DNA from: Lachnospira sp.
Lineage (GTDB): Bacteria > Bacillota > Clostridia > Lachnospirales > Lachnospiraceae
Reading direction: 5' to 3'
NCBI GenBank assembly: GCA_017626275.1
Contig: JAGAJD010000242.1
Location: 1-11,909 of the forward strand
Length of the DNA stretch: 11,909 nt
Shown here: positions 1 to 6,182 of the stretch, piece by piece
Layout of the letters: each line of letters starts with the position of its first letter
Position numbering within the stretch: the first letter of the stretch is position 1
The notes under the pieces: model-generated
What the model saw: the letters and a program-made list of their open reading frames with translations, nothing else
Databases searched by the model: none
Told to the model about the DNA's origin: nothing
Made by a program: the position numbers and the translations under genes

Positions 1-1307
1 TAATTGTCAAACATTCCCCAGCTTGCACATGCCGGTGACAATAATACGGCATCTCCGCTGACAGCCTCTCTCGCACATATATCAACTACCTCTTTTAGAG
101 ACTCTGCTTTAATAATATTTGTAAATCCGTATTTATGTGCCGTTGCCTCGATTTTGTCACTCGTCTGTCCGAGCAGCACCAAAAGTTTTACCTTGCCCTC
201 AAATGCCTTGACGTACATATCAAACTCTGAGCCTTTGTCATAACCTCCGCCTATAAGAATCGTCGGTCTGCTCATTGCCTCTATTGCCTTTACTGCTGCC
301 TCAGGATTTGTTCCCTTAGAATCATTATAATAAATAACTCCGTTTTTTTCGGCAACGAACTCAATTCGGTGTTCCACCGCCTTAAAATTTTTCACATCAT
401 TAATAATAATATCATCAGGTATTCCTGCCGCCTTAGCTATACATATTGCCGCCATTACATTTTCATAGTTGTGGGCGCCTATTAAGTTCATTTCATGTAC
501 ATTAAGAAGCTTCTGTACATTCATTCCGTCAGTGTAGCAGATAATTTCACCCTCAAGGAATGCTCCTCTGTCAGGTCTTGTAAATCTTGAAAACCATATA
601 ACTGAAGCTCCGCATCGTTCACCGAAGTCCCTCAAATAATCGTCATCAAAATTCAGAATACAAAAATCCCTCTTATTCTGATTCATTGCAATCTTTTCTT
701 TAGTTCCGGCATAGCACTCCATTGTATAATGTCTGTTCAAATGGTCAGGCGTTATATTAAGGATTGCGCTTACGACAGGGTGAAACTTATGCACCGTCTC
801 TAACTGAAAGCTGCTTATTTCCGCAACGGTATAAGAATCATTAGTCGTATTCATAGCTTCTTTAGTGTATGAATTACCGATATTTCCGACAACAAACGTC
901 TTATCCTCATAAGACTTTACTATCTGGCCTACAAGCGCCGTTGTAGTTGTCTTTCCGTTTGTTCCCGTAATGGCTATAACCTTTCCCTTATCGTAGTGGT
1001 AGGCAAGCTCTACCTCGCCCCACACAGGAACACCTTCTCTTTCAAATGCCTTTACAACATCACTGTCAATAGGTACTCCCGGACTTATAACCAGCAAATC
1101 AGTCCACTCAACCAGACTGTTATCAAGCACCCCAAGTATAACCTCTGCCTGACACGTTCCTAATTTTTTCTTTACTTCTTCTATGTTTAACTTATCATTG
1201 CCATCGTATAATATAACCTTAGCTCCGGCTTTATTTAACAGGCTTACAGCCCCTATTCCGCTTATTCCTGTACCTACAACCGTAACGTGTTTCCCTGTAA
1301 GTTCCAT
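1..1307 (-). CDS. murD: UDP-N-acetylmuramoylalanine--D-glutamate ligase MurD, 3' end cut by window edge
   Basis: Cytoplasmic Mur ligase that adds D-glutamate to UDP-MurNAc-L-Ala using ATP, an early step of peptidoglycan precursor synthesis. The reading frame is open from ATG at 1307 to the window edge (435 residues seen; the family is about 450, so only some 15 residues are missing). Visible family marks are the N-terminal nucleotide-binding segment VTVVGTGISGIG (residues 8-19), the ATP loop GTNGKT (115-120), the mid-domain AEISSFQLETV, HNYENVMAAI, YNDSKGTNP, and the C-terminal LLSPACASWGMF. The start is set by GGAGG with a short spacer (GGAGGGTGAA-ATG). It lies 46 bp after the stop of the PBP fragment and is very likely transcribed from the same operon. 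No terminator is seen inside the insertion upstream, so read-through into murD may persist even with the element in place. Confidence 0.96.
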   Translation of the reverse strand, partial: MELTGKHVTVVGTGISGIGAVSLLNKAGAKVILYDGNDKLNIEEVKKKLGTCQAEVILGVLDNSLVEWTDLLVISPGVPIDSDVVKAFEREGVPVWGEVELAYHYDKGKVIAITGTNGKTTTTALVGQIVKSYEDKTFVVGNIGNSYTKEAMNTTNDSYTVAEISSFQLETVHKFHPVVSAILNITPDHLNRHYTMECYAGTKEKIAMNQNKRDFCILNFDDDYLRDFGERCGASVIWFSRFTRPDRGAFLEGEIICYTDGMNVQKLLNVHEMNLIGAHNYENVMAAICIAKAAGIPDDIIINDVKNFKAVEHRIEFVAEKNGVIYYNDSKGTNPEAAVKAIEAMSRPTILIGGGYDKGSEFDMYVKAFEGKVKLLVLLGQTSDKIEATAHKYGFTNIIKAESLKEVVDICAREAVSGDAVLLSPACASWGMFDN

Positions 1308-1353
1308 TTCACCCTCCATGTTTTCCATTTTCAGTTTGTATTTCATTTTACTA

Positions 1354-1998
1354 TCAATTACCGCATATTTCAAGGTATGGAAGTATATTTTCAAAAAGTT
1401 CCCTGATAACAGGCGCAGCGATAGTTCCTCCATAATATACCCCCTGTGGCTCATCAATAAGACACATCGCAATGACCTGCGGATTATCAACGGTAGAAAA
1501 GCCGACAAAGGAAGATATATATTTTCCCGAACCTCTCGGCAGCTTCTGCGAAGTCGCTGTCTTTCCGCCTATTGAAAATCCCTCAATATACGCATTTTTT
1601 CCGCCGCCTCCCTCTACTACCTGTCTTAAAATATCTTTCATTGTGCTGCTCGTTTCTTCTGTAATTGCATCTTCCTGTATTTCATATGCAAATTCCTGCA
1701 CAGTCTCCCCATTATTACCGACTGTCTTAACTCCAAAGTGTGGCGTCACAAGTTTTCCTCCATTAACGATAGCCGATGCCGCACGAAGCATTGTAATCGG
1801 TGTAATCTGAAATGACTGTCCAAAGGACATCGTTGCAAGCTCTACTTCTCCCACATTTTCTATTTTGTGAATAATAGTTGAAGCCTCACCGGGAAGGTCT
1901 ATTCCTGTTTTACCGAGTATTCCCAATTTGCCGAGATACTGGTAAAACCGTTCCGTTCCGACACGCCTTCCCCATTCGATAAATGCCGGATTACAGCT
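1354..1998 (-). CDS. spoVD: 3' part of interrupted class B PBP gene (SpoVD type): SxN and KTA motifs
   Basis: C-terminal 214 residues of a transpeptidase that would cross-link peptidoglycan outside the membrane. It begins at the SCN motif (SCNPAFIEWGRRVG, residues 389-402 of the joined protein). It continues with KTGIDLPGE, then the third active-site motif as GGKTATSQ (K534-T-A), and ends SSFVGF...DEPQGVYYGG...LPYLEICGN. It lacks the membrane anchor and the SxxK serine, which lie about 2.95 kb away in the 5' part. The frame runs open upstream to 2067 into the recombinase 3' end, but there is no credible ribosome binding site there, so I do not regard it as an independent gene. No stop or frameshift is present, which argues against long-term decay. 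The KTAT version of KTGT is, from memory, common in Lachnospiraceae SpoVD-like proteins. Confidence 0.9.
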   Translation of the reverse strand, partial: SCNPAFIEWGRRVGTERFYQYLGKLGILGKTGIDLPGEASTIIHKIENVGEVELATMSFGQSFQITPITMLRAASAIVNGGKLVTPHFGVKTVGNNGETVQEFAYEIQEDAITEETSSTMKDILRQVVEGGGGKNAYIEGFSIGGKTATSQKLPRGSGKYISSFVGFSTVDNPQVIAMCLIDEPQGVYYGGTIAAPVIRELFENILPYLEICGN

Positions 1999-2005
1999 AT
2001 TTATG
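1999..2005 (-). repeat. Putative attachment core, recombinase-side junction
   Basis: Minus strand CATAAAT, immediately before the SCN codons of the PBP 3' part. It matches the other junction (CATGAAT) at 6 of 7 positions. Element sequence on its outer side carries CCGTCTG (plus strand, 2014-2020), the inverse of CAGACGG at the other end. Confidence 0.6.
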
Positions 2006-2038
2006 CCTGCTTCCCGTCTGCCCGGTTTAATTTGTCCT

Positions 2039-3772
2039 TTAATCAGAAATTTTCCAGTATCCGCCATTTCTTCCCCGGCTTACAAAGCATATTGCACTTT
2101 TTCCCTTTAATTCCTTAAGCTTTAAAAGTACATTTCCGTGTGACAGCCCCGATTTTTCTGAAAGCTGTTCCGTTGTCATTTCACCTGCTTCTTTTATATA
2201 ATTATAAAGTTCTTCCGTCTTTGTCTCTTTTTGCAATGTCTTTTTGTTCCTGTGAAAATATTGCATCTGAACCTTTTCCTCTATGTCAGCACGATAAATA
2301 TTTAAAATTCCTTTTGGTTTTACCTCAATTCCTTGTATCTGCCGACAGCAGTAACACCGAAATATTTTTTCTTTTGTATCTTTTTTTGTCATGAACTGTT
2401 TAATGGTATTTAAACGTATATCAATATTATTTTGTGCTTCCCGACTTTTTCGTATCTCTTTTTGCAGAAACTGCCGCTGTATTTCCAACTCTTTGTTCAT
2501 AAGCTGAAAATCTCCGTCGCTGATAATCTCATCAGCCAGTTTATTCAGCAACCGCTTCTTCTTATCCTCAAGCGCTTTTTCTTTTTGCATATATATTGCC
2601 TGTATACCAGTGTCCTCTTTTAATACGCATTTTAACAATTCATACAGCACTTCTTCCTGCTTCTCATATAAATCGTTCTCATCAGGCATTTTTAAGCTGC
2701 CGGTTACTATATTTTTCAGCATATTCTCAAGTTCAGTTTCATATACAATAGTATTTTTACATTTTCCCTGCTGCTGTCCGCTGCATATAAAAAACGATTC
2801 TCCTGACGCACTTACTTTTCTGTAAAACGGCTTATTACAGATACCGCAGTATATTTTCCCTGACAGGCTGCTTTCCTGAAAAACACAAGCCTCTTCCTTA
2901 TGCTTTTGTGTTGTTTTTCTTTTTTCCATTTCTTTATTGGCGGCCTGCCAAAGCTCTTCCGTGACAATTGCCGGAACTCTGCCCTTATGATATATCCACT
3001 CTTCTTTGGGATTTTTGATTGTCTTTTTCCGCTCAAAATCATAATGCGTTTTATTCATGACAACCGTTCCCATATATAGCGGATTTCGTATAATTCTGCG
3101 TATTGTCACAGCACTTATTTCACCGCCGCTTTTTCCTCTAAAGCCTGTTTCTGACAATTTTTTTGCAATTTTTCTGCTTCCGATGCCGTTTGCAGACATA
3201 CAATATATTTGCCTTATGTATTCTGCTTCTGTCTCATTTACTATAAATTCGTCCTGTCTTTTTTCATATCCATATACATGTGAGACAAGTGTAAGTCTTC
3301 CATTCTCAAGTCTTTGACGCCTTTTATGTGCATTATTTACTTTCTGACTTAATTCTCTGGAATACTGCTCCGCTATCAGTGCTTTAATTCCTGAAAGAAA
3401 TGCGTCCTCCGGCTCATAAAATTTTCTTTCGAGATACAAATACAGACGCACGCCTTTCACTGTAATAAGATTAACAAATTCATGCCAGTCGCCTGCATTT
3501 CGCATCAGGCGGTCAATGGATTTAACTACAATGCAGTCAATCCTTCCGCTTGACACATCAGCCAGCAATTCACTGTACAGGCTTCTTTTTTTAGTACTTG
3601 TTCCGCTTTCCTGCTCAACATACTGCTTATACAGAATCCCTCCCATTCCGGCAACCAGCTCCCTTGATTCCGCCGCCTGAACTTCAATAGCTCTGTTCTG
3701 CGTTTCCTCCGTAGTAGAGCAGCGGTTATAAATATCACACACAAGCCCCTCAAGCAGTCTCTCATCATGCAT
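2039..3772 (-). CDS. Large serine recombinase (site-specific integrase/excisionase), 577 aa
   Basis: Catalyses strand exchange between short attachment sites and is presumed to integrate and excise the surrounding element. Order of parts: N-terminal resolvase domain (about 10-150) with YNRCST, giving catalytic S19 beside R17, and KSIDRLMRN (85-91, the SxDRxxR signature); recombinase domain (about 160-285, with YGYE, GIGSRKIAKKL and RNPLYMG); zinc ribbon with C309, C312, C330 and C338; a charged coiled-coil (about 395-455); and a C-terminal winged-helix-like tail (about 518-577, MTTEQLSEKSGLSHGNVLLK). ATG at 3772 is chosen because AAGGAG lies 7 nt upstream. It overlaps the small gene before it by 8 bp, suggesting translational coupling. 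The length and layout match TnpX/TndX/SpoIVCA-type enzymes. It ends next to an element junction, as integrases usually do. Confidence 0.93.
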   Translation of the reverse strand: MHDERLLEGLVCDIYNRCSTTEETQNRAIEVQAAESRELVAGMGGILYKQYVEQESGTSTKKRSLYSELLADVSSGRIDCIVVKSIDRLMRNAGDWHEFVNLITVKGVRLYLYLERKFYEPEDAFLSGIKALIAEQYSRELSQKVNNAHKRRQRLENGRLTLVSHVYGYEKRQDEFIVNETEAEYIRQIYCMSANGIGSRKIAKKLSETGFRGKSGGEISAVTIRRIIRNPLYMGTVVMNKTHYDFERKKTIKNPKEEWIYHKGRVPAIVTEELWQAANKEMEKRKTTQKHKEEACVFQESSLSGKIYCGICNKPFYRKVSASGESFFICSGQQQGKCKNTIVYETELENMLKNIVTGSLKMPDENDLYEKQEEVLYELLKCVLKEDTGIQAIYMQKEKALEDKKKRLLNKLADEIISDGDFQLMNKELEIQRQFLQKEIRKSREAQNNIDIRLNTIKQFMTKKDTKEKIFRCYCCRQIQGIEVKPKGILNIYRADIEEKVQMQYFHRNKKTLQKETKTEELYNYIKEAGEMTTEQLSEKSGLSHGNVLLKLKELKGKSAICFVSRGRNGGYWKISD

Positions 3773-3878
3773 TGCATTTCTCCTTAAGAAGCTGTTTTAT
3801 ACGAAATAATTCCTCCTGTGTGATATATTTTTCCCTGCAAAGTATCTCTGCCATTACAGGCAGTAAATTTATTCTCAT
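3765..3878 (-). CDS. 37-aa small protein overlapping recombinase start; candidate directionality factor
   Basis: ATG at 3878 follows AAGGCGGTG with a short spacer, and TGA ends at 3765, overlapping the recombinase ATG by 8 bp. The protein begins MRINLLPVMAEILCREK and continues YITQEELFRIKQLLKEK. The second half is an amphipathic, basic helix reminiscent of SHOCT-type helices (xITQEEFxxxKxxLL). There is no membrane segment or signal peptide. The recombinase's own AAGGAG lies inside this frame, so the two are translated as a pair. Recombination directionality factors of large serine recombinases are often small proteins encoded beside the recombinase. That this is one is inference from position and size, not homology. 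It could equally be a coupling leader peptide or a recombinase cofactor. Confidence 0.6.
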   Translation of the reverse strand: MRINLLPVMAEILCREKYITQEELFRIKQLLKEKCNA

Positions 3879-3882
3879 ACTT

Positions 3883-3920
3883 ACACCGCCTTAATATATT
3901 TTCTACATTTTATGCGGTGT
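3883..3920 (-). repeat. Inverted repeat covering the small gene's ribosome binding site
   Basis: ACACCGC (3883-3889) and GCGGTGT (3914-3920, plus strand) are perfect 7-bp arms with a 24-nt AT-rich loop. On the minus-strand transcript the second arm contains the GGCGGTG ribosome binding site ahead of the ATG at 3878, so pairing would hide it. No U-run follows on the minus strand. T's follow on the plus strand, but no plus-strand gene ends here, and the loop is long for a terminator. Confidence 0.5.
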
Positions 3921-3934
3921 TTTTTGATATATTC
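3907..3934 (-). promoter_or_regulatory. Sigma-E-like (mother cell) promoter candidate for small protein and recombinase
   Basis: On the minus strand, GAATATA (3934-3928) fits the sigma-E -35 pattern KMATATW as I recall it. CATAAAAT (3914-3907) fits the -10 pattern CATACAMT with one difference. The spacer is 13 nt, one short of the usual 14-15. Transcription would start near 3900, about 20 nt before the small gene, and downstream of one arm of the local inverted repeat. The call rests on eye-matching in AT-rich DNA and is tentative. Confidence 0.4.
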
Positions 3935-3958
3935 GCCTGAAACCCATGTATTATTTCT

Positions 3959-4882
3959 TTAATGATGAACCGGTCTAGTATCCTTAGTGATAGGAAGAAT
4001 CTCATAACCTCTTTTCTTTAAGCCTTCAATAATTCCGGGAAGGGCCTCCACGGTAGTTGACTTTGCTGCCGCATCATGCATTAACACAACGTATTCACCG
4101 CCATCACCGACTCCCGAAAGAACATTTTCAACAATTTCTTCTTTTGGGACATTGTTATATTTTGCATCGCCTGAATCCACATTCCAGTCAAAATATGTAA
4201 ATCCCTCTTCCTTCAAAAAGTTCTTACATTCCTCGATATCGCATTTTGCCTTTTTATTGCTTGAGCCTCCCGGAAATCTGTAAAACCATGTCTCATAGCC
4301 CGTATGGTCATATATATACTGCTGCATGCCAAGCACATCTTCCTTAAAGCTGTCCAGAGAAGCATATATCTGTGAATATTCGTGTGATACGGAATGTATC
4401 GCTATTGTATTTCCGCTTTCTATTATACGGTTCATGCTTTCAATATCTCTAGGTCTTGTATTACATATAGTAAAAAACGTTGCTTTTACACCATACTCGT
4501 CCAAAATATCAAGTATCTTTGATGTATTAGCACTTGGTCCGTCATCAAATGTTAAATAAACCTTTTTCTTTCCTGAGACAGCTTCCAACTTTGTTTCATT
4601 TTCCTTTTCAGTTTCCGTCGTCACCTCGGCAAGTGAACTTCCTTCCTTATTTGTTTCACTCTCTGTCTCAGCTTCCGTCGTTTCCTCAGCAGATGCATTT
4701 TCTTCCGGCTGCTCCTGTGTTTCTTCCTCTGACGCACCGGCTGCAGCCTCGACATGTTTTTTACTGCTTTTACTTTCCAGCGCAAACGCCAGTATAACAA
4801 GCAGCAGCGCAATAACTGATAATACTATTATTACAGACTTTTTTTTCAGTCTGGTTCTACATTTTTTACTAAAATTTACCAT
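3959..4882 (-). CDS. Membrane-anchored polysaccharide (peptidoglycan) deacetylase, NodB fold, 307 aa
   Basis: Likely removes N-acetyl groups from GlcNAc or MurNAc residues of peptidoglycan outside the membrane. A short basic N-terminus leads into one membrane segment (about 16-36). A long Glu/Thr/Ser-rich linker (about 44-100) follows, then the catalytic domain with all five NodB motifs: TFDDGP (D113, D114), HSVSH (H163, H167), RFPGG (202-206), DWNVDSGD (232-239) and LMHD (267-270). The metal-binding Asp-His-His and both catalytic residues are therefore present. The frame is open 18 codons further up to 4936, but ATG at 4882 follows AAGGA at good spacing and begins directly before the basic/membrane anchor. 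It lies just inside the element's end, downstream of the truncated PBP 5' part, and so is probably read by operon transcription while the element is integrated. A PdaA-like cortex role is possible but not shown. Confidence 0.92.
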   Translation of the reverse strand: MVNFSKKCRTRLKKKSVIIVLSVIALLLVILAFALESKSSKKHVEAAAGASEEETQEQPEENASAEETTEAETESETNKEGSSLAEVTTETEKENETKLEAVSGKKKVYLTFDDGPSANTSKILDILDEYGVKATFFTICNTRPRDIESMNRIIESGNTIAIHSVSHEYSQIYASLDSFKEDVLGMQQYIYDHTGYETWFYRFPGGSSNKKAKCDIEECKNFLKEEGFTYFDWNVDSGDAKYNNVPKEEIVENVLSGVGDGGEYVVLMHDAAAKSTTVEALPGIIEGLKKRGYEILPITKDTRPVHH

Positions 4883-4950
4883 CTTTGGTTCCTTCTTTCT
4901 AATTCTAATTTTTTTACATAAGCTAACATTTTCCAAATGTATACAGACGG

Positions 4951-4957
4951 ATTCATG
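4951..4957 (-). repeat. Putative attachment core, deacetylase-side junction
   Basis: Minus strand CATGAAT, encoding the Met-Asn that ends the PBP 5' part, partner of CATAAAT at 1999-2005. It sits within an inverted repeat: CAGAC (4944-4948) and GTCTG (4961-4965), plus strand. Element-side CAGACGG (4944-4950) is the mirror of CCGTCTG at 2014-2020. Confidence 0.6.
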
Positions 4958-6114
4958 ACTGTCTGGGTAAAGGTCTGTGTTCCGTGTCCTGTCGTCTTAT
5001 GGCAGCGTATTGTTCTGTCTCCCACGCGCGTACTGCCGCCGCAGGTATAGGAATCACTCAAAGATGCTGCTCCTGTCTCCAAAGCCGCTGTTGCCGTTAC
5101 CATTTTAAATACGGAGCCCGGCTCATATGTATCGTTAATACAGAAGTTTCGCCACATGTTATTAAGTAAATCCATTTTTGACTTTCCGCTGTCTTCCTCT
5201 GTAACCTCGTAATTTAATTCATACGGATTATTAAGGTCATATTCAGGAGCGTTAACCATTGCAAGAATTTCACCGTTCTGTGGATTCATCACAATAATTG
5301 AAACTCTTTTTGCACCCTTTGCCTCTAACGTTCTCTCTGCAAGCTGCTGTGCATAAGACTGAATGTTATAATCAATGCTTATATATAAATCATCTCCTGC
5401 CTCCGGTTCGTCACGGTTTTCTTCTGCACCTTCAAGCTCTACGCCCCATGCGTCCGTCAAAGTAAGAATCTGACCGTTAGTACCCGAAAGACATGCTTCA
5501 TATTTTGCTTCCAATCCAAGTATCCCCTGATTATCGCTGCCTGTAAAGCCTAACACCCTTGATGCCAGCGTGACATACGGATAATATCTTTTATAGTCCT
5601 CATCAACCTTTACTCCTGCCAGATTATATTCTCTTATCTTATCTCCAACCTCTTTGTCCACATTAGTTTTTATTCTTTCAATAGAGGATACTTTTTCCAC
5701 GCGTTTCCGCACATCAGCTTCCTCCATGCCAAGTTCTTTGGTAAGCATTTGTATAACCTGCTCTTTATCTTCTATCTGACTGTGAATAACTGAGATTGTA
5801 CATACTGTTTTATTATCGGCAAGCACAACTCCGTTAGTGTCAAATATCCTTCCTCTTGACGCTTTAATGCTTCTTTCCCTTTCATGCAGCTCGTCAGCCC
5901 TTGCAAGATAATACTCAGACTGAAAAATCATAACATATCCAAGTCTTCCTATCAGCATAACCATGGCCATAATCACGCAGATTCCACAAATCATCACCTT
6001 CTTTCTATGTCTTGTGTGCAGGCTTCCCATAGGGTTATTCTTCCGTTTTTGAATAATTTCCCAACGTTTATCCCTCACTGTTTCCTCTTTTATTTTTTCT
6101 TTAAAATTCAACAT
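4951..6114 (-). CDS. spoVD: 5' part of interrupted class B PBP gene (SpoVD type): anchor, dimerisation domain, SxxK
   Basis: N-terminal 388 residues of the split transpeptidase. Basic N-terminus, one membrane anchor (about 40-62), the PBP dimer domain beginning SRGRIFDTNGVVLADN (86-101) and including GFTGSDNQGILGLE (189-202), then the start of the transpeptidase domain with YEPGSVFK (S334-K337), which carries the nucleophile, ending QTVMN. While the element is integrated, the frame reads 24 foreign residues to a stop at 4876, giving a protein without SxN or KTG motifs, presumably inactive. Joined to 1354-1998 it gives 602 aa, close to SpoVD length (about 640) but without a PASTA domain. The start is ATG 6114 with GGAG 8 nt upstream. 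Assignment as SpoVD rather than FtsI rests on order (second of two tandem class B PBPs, as in Bacillus pbpB-spoVD) and on the first copy being intact. Confidence 0.88.
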
Positions 6115-6120
6115 ATAAAT

Positions 6121-6167
6121 AACTCCGGCTCTGCGTTACTACATTTTATTAACGCACAGCCGAAGTT
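6121..6167 (-). repeat. Strong inverted repeat between the two PBP genes, covering the spoVD ribosome binding site
   Basis: 18-nt arms at 6121-6138 and 6150-6167 with an 11-nt loop. In the minus-strand RNA only one pair is a true mismatch (G-G) and one is a G-U wobble, so the hairpin is better on the transcribed strand. The GGAG serving spoVD lies within the 3' arm. The sequence after it (AUUUAUAUG) is too poor in U for a convincing terminator. Attenuation or translation control are both possible. Confidence 0.65.
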
Positions 6168-6171
6168 ATAC
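6143..6171 (-). promoter_or_regulatory. Weak sigma-E-like promoter candidate for spoVD
   Basis: Minus strand GTATAAC (6171-6165), a 14-nt spacer, then AATAAAAT (6150-6143) in the hairpin loop. Both boxes deviate from the sigma-E consensus (the -35 is poor). The loop shares the 11-mer ATAAAATGTAG with the promoter candidate inside the element (3903-3913), which is why it is noted. B. subtilis spoVD has its own sporulation promoter. Confidence 0.2.
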
Positions 6172-6182
6172 ACTTGTTTTTG

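Larger units (their letters stand above)
1999..4950. mobile_element. In-frame intervening element interrupting spoVD (skin-like), about 2952 bp
   Basis: The DNA between the two halves of the PBP gene. Its ends are known only to within an imperfect 7-nt repeat (ATTTATG at 1999-2005, ATTCATG at 4951-4957, plus strand). The distance between repeat copies is 2952 bp, a multiple of three. Deleting one period joins ...QTVMN (or QTVIN) to SCNPAFIEWG, the normal class B PBP sequence; the intact neighbouring PBP has GLMQSCNPTMM here. Cargo, all on the minus strand like the host gene: a deacetylase, a 37-residue small protein, and a large serine recombinase whose stop lies about 36 nt from one end. Known family behaviour: such recombinases integrate and excise DNA at short cores, and excision from sporulation genes (B. 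subtilis skin in sigK) restores them in the mother cell. That this one excises during sporulation is inferred. Confidence 0.85.

Noticed and set aside
1354..2067. The PBP 3' part as a separate gene starting at ATG 2067
   Set aside because: The first ~22 codons are antiparallel-frame reading of the recombinase 3' end, there is no ribosome binding site, and the product would lack the anchor and the catalytic serine.
3883..3925. Rho-independent terminator on the plus strand
   Set aside because: Arms are only 7 bp with a 24-nt loop, and no plus-strand gene precedes it.
1999..4950. Group I/II intron or IStron explanation for the interruption
   Set aside because: I see no ribozyme core, no intron-encoded reverse transcriptase or homing enzyme and no TnpB. 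A large serine recombinase at the end fits DNA excision.
1999..4950. Assembly chimera
   Set aside because: The matching junction repeat, exact frame, common strand and coherent mobile-element cargo are unlikely from a misassembly, though only reads can exclude it.
1987..4953. AATCCG, present at both junctions, as the crossover core
   Set aside because: Joining there is also in frame but gives VMNPAF, losing the SCN motif that every active class B PBP has. The CAT(G/A)AAT repeat gives the expected sequence.
4930..4965. Sigma-E-like promoter for the deacetylase (TATACATT near 4937-4944, minus strand)
   Set aside because: No acceptable -35 element at the right spacing, and two -10 mismatches.
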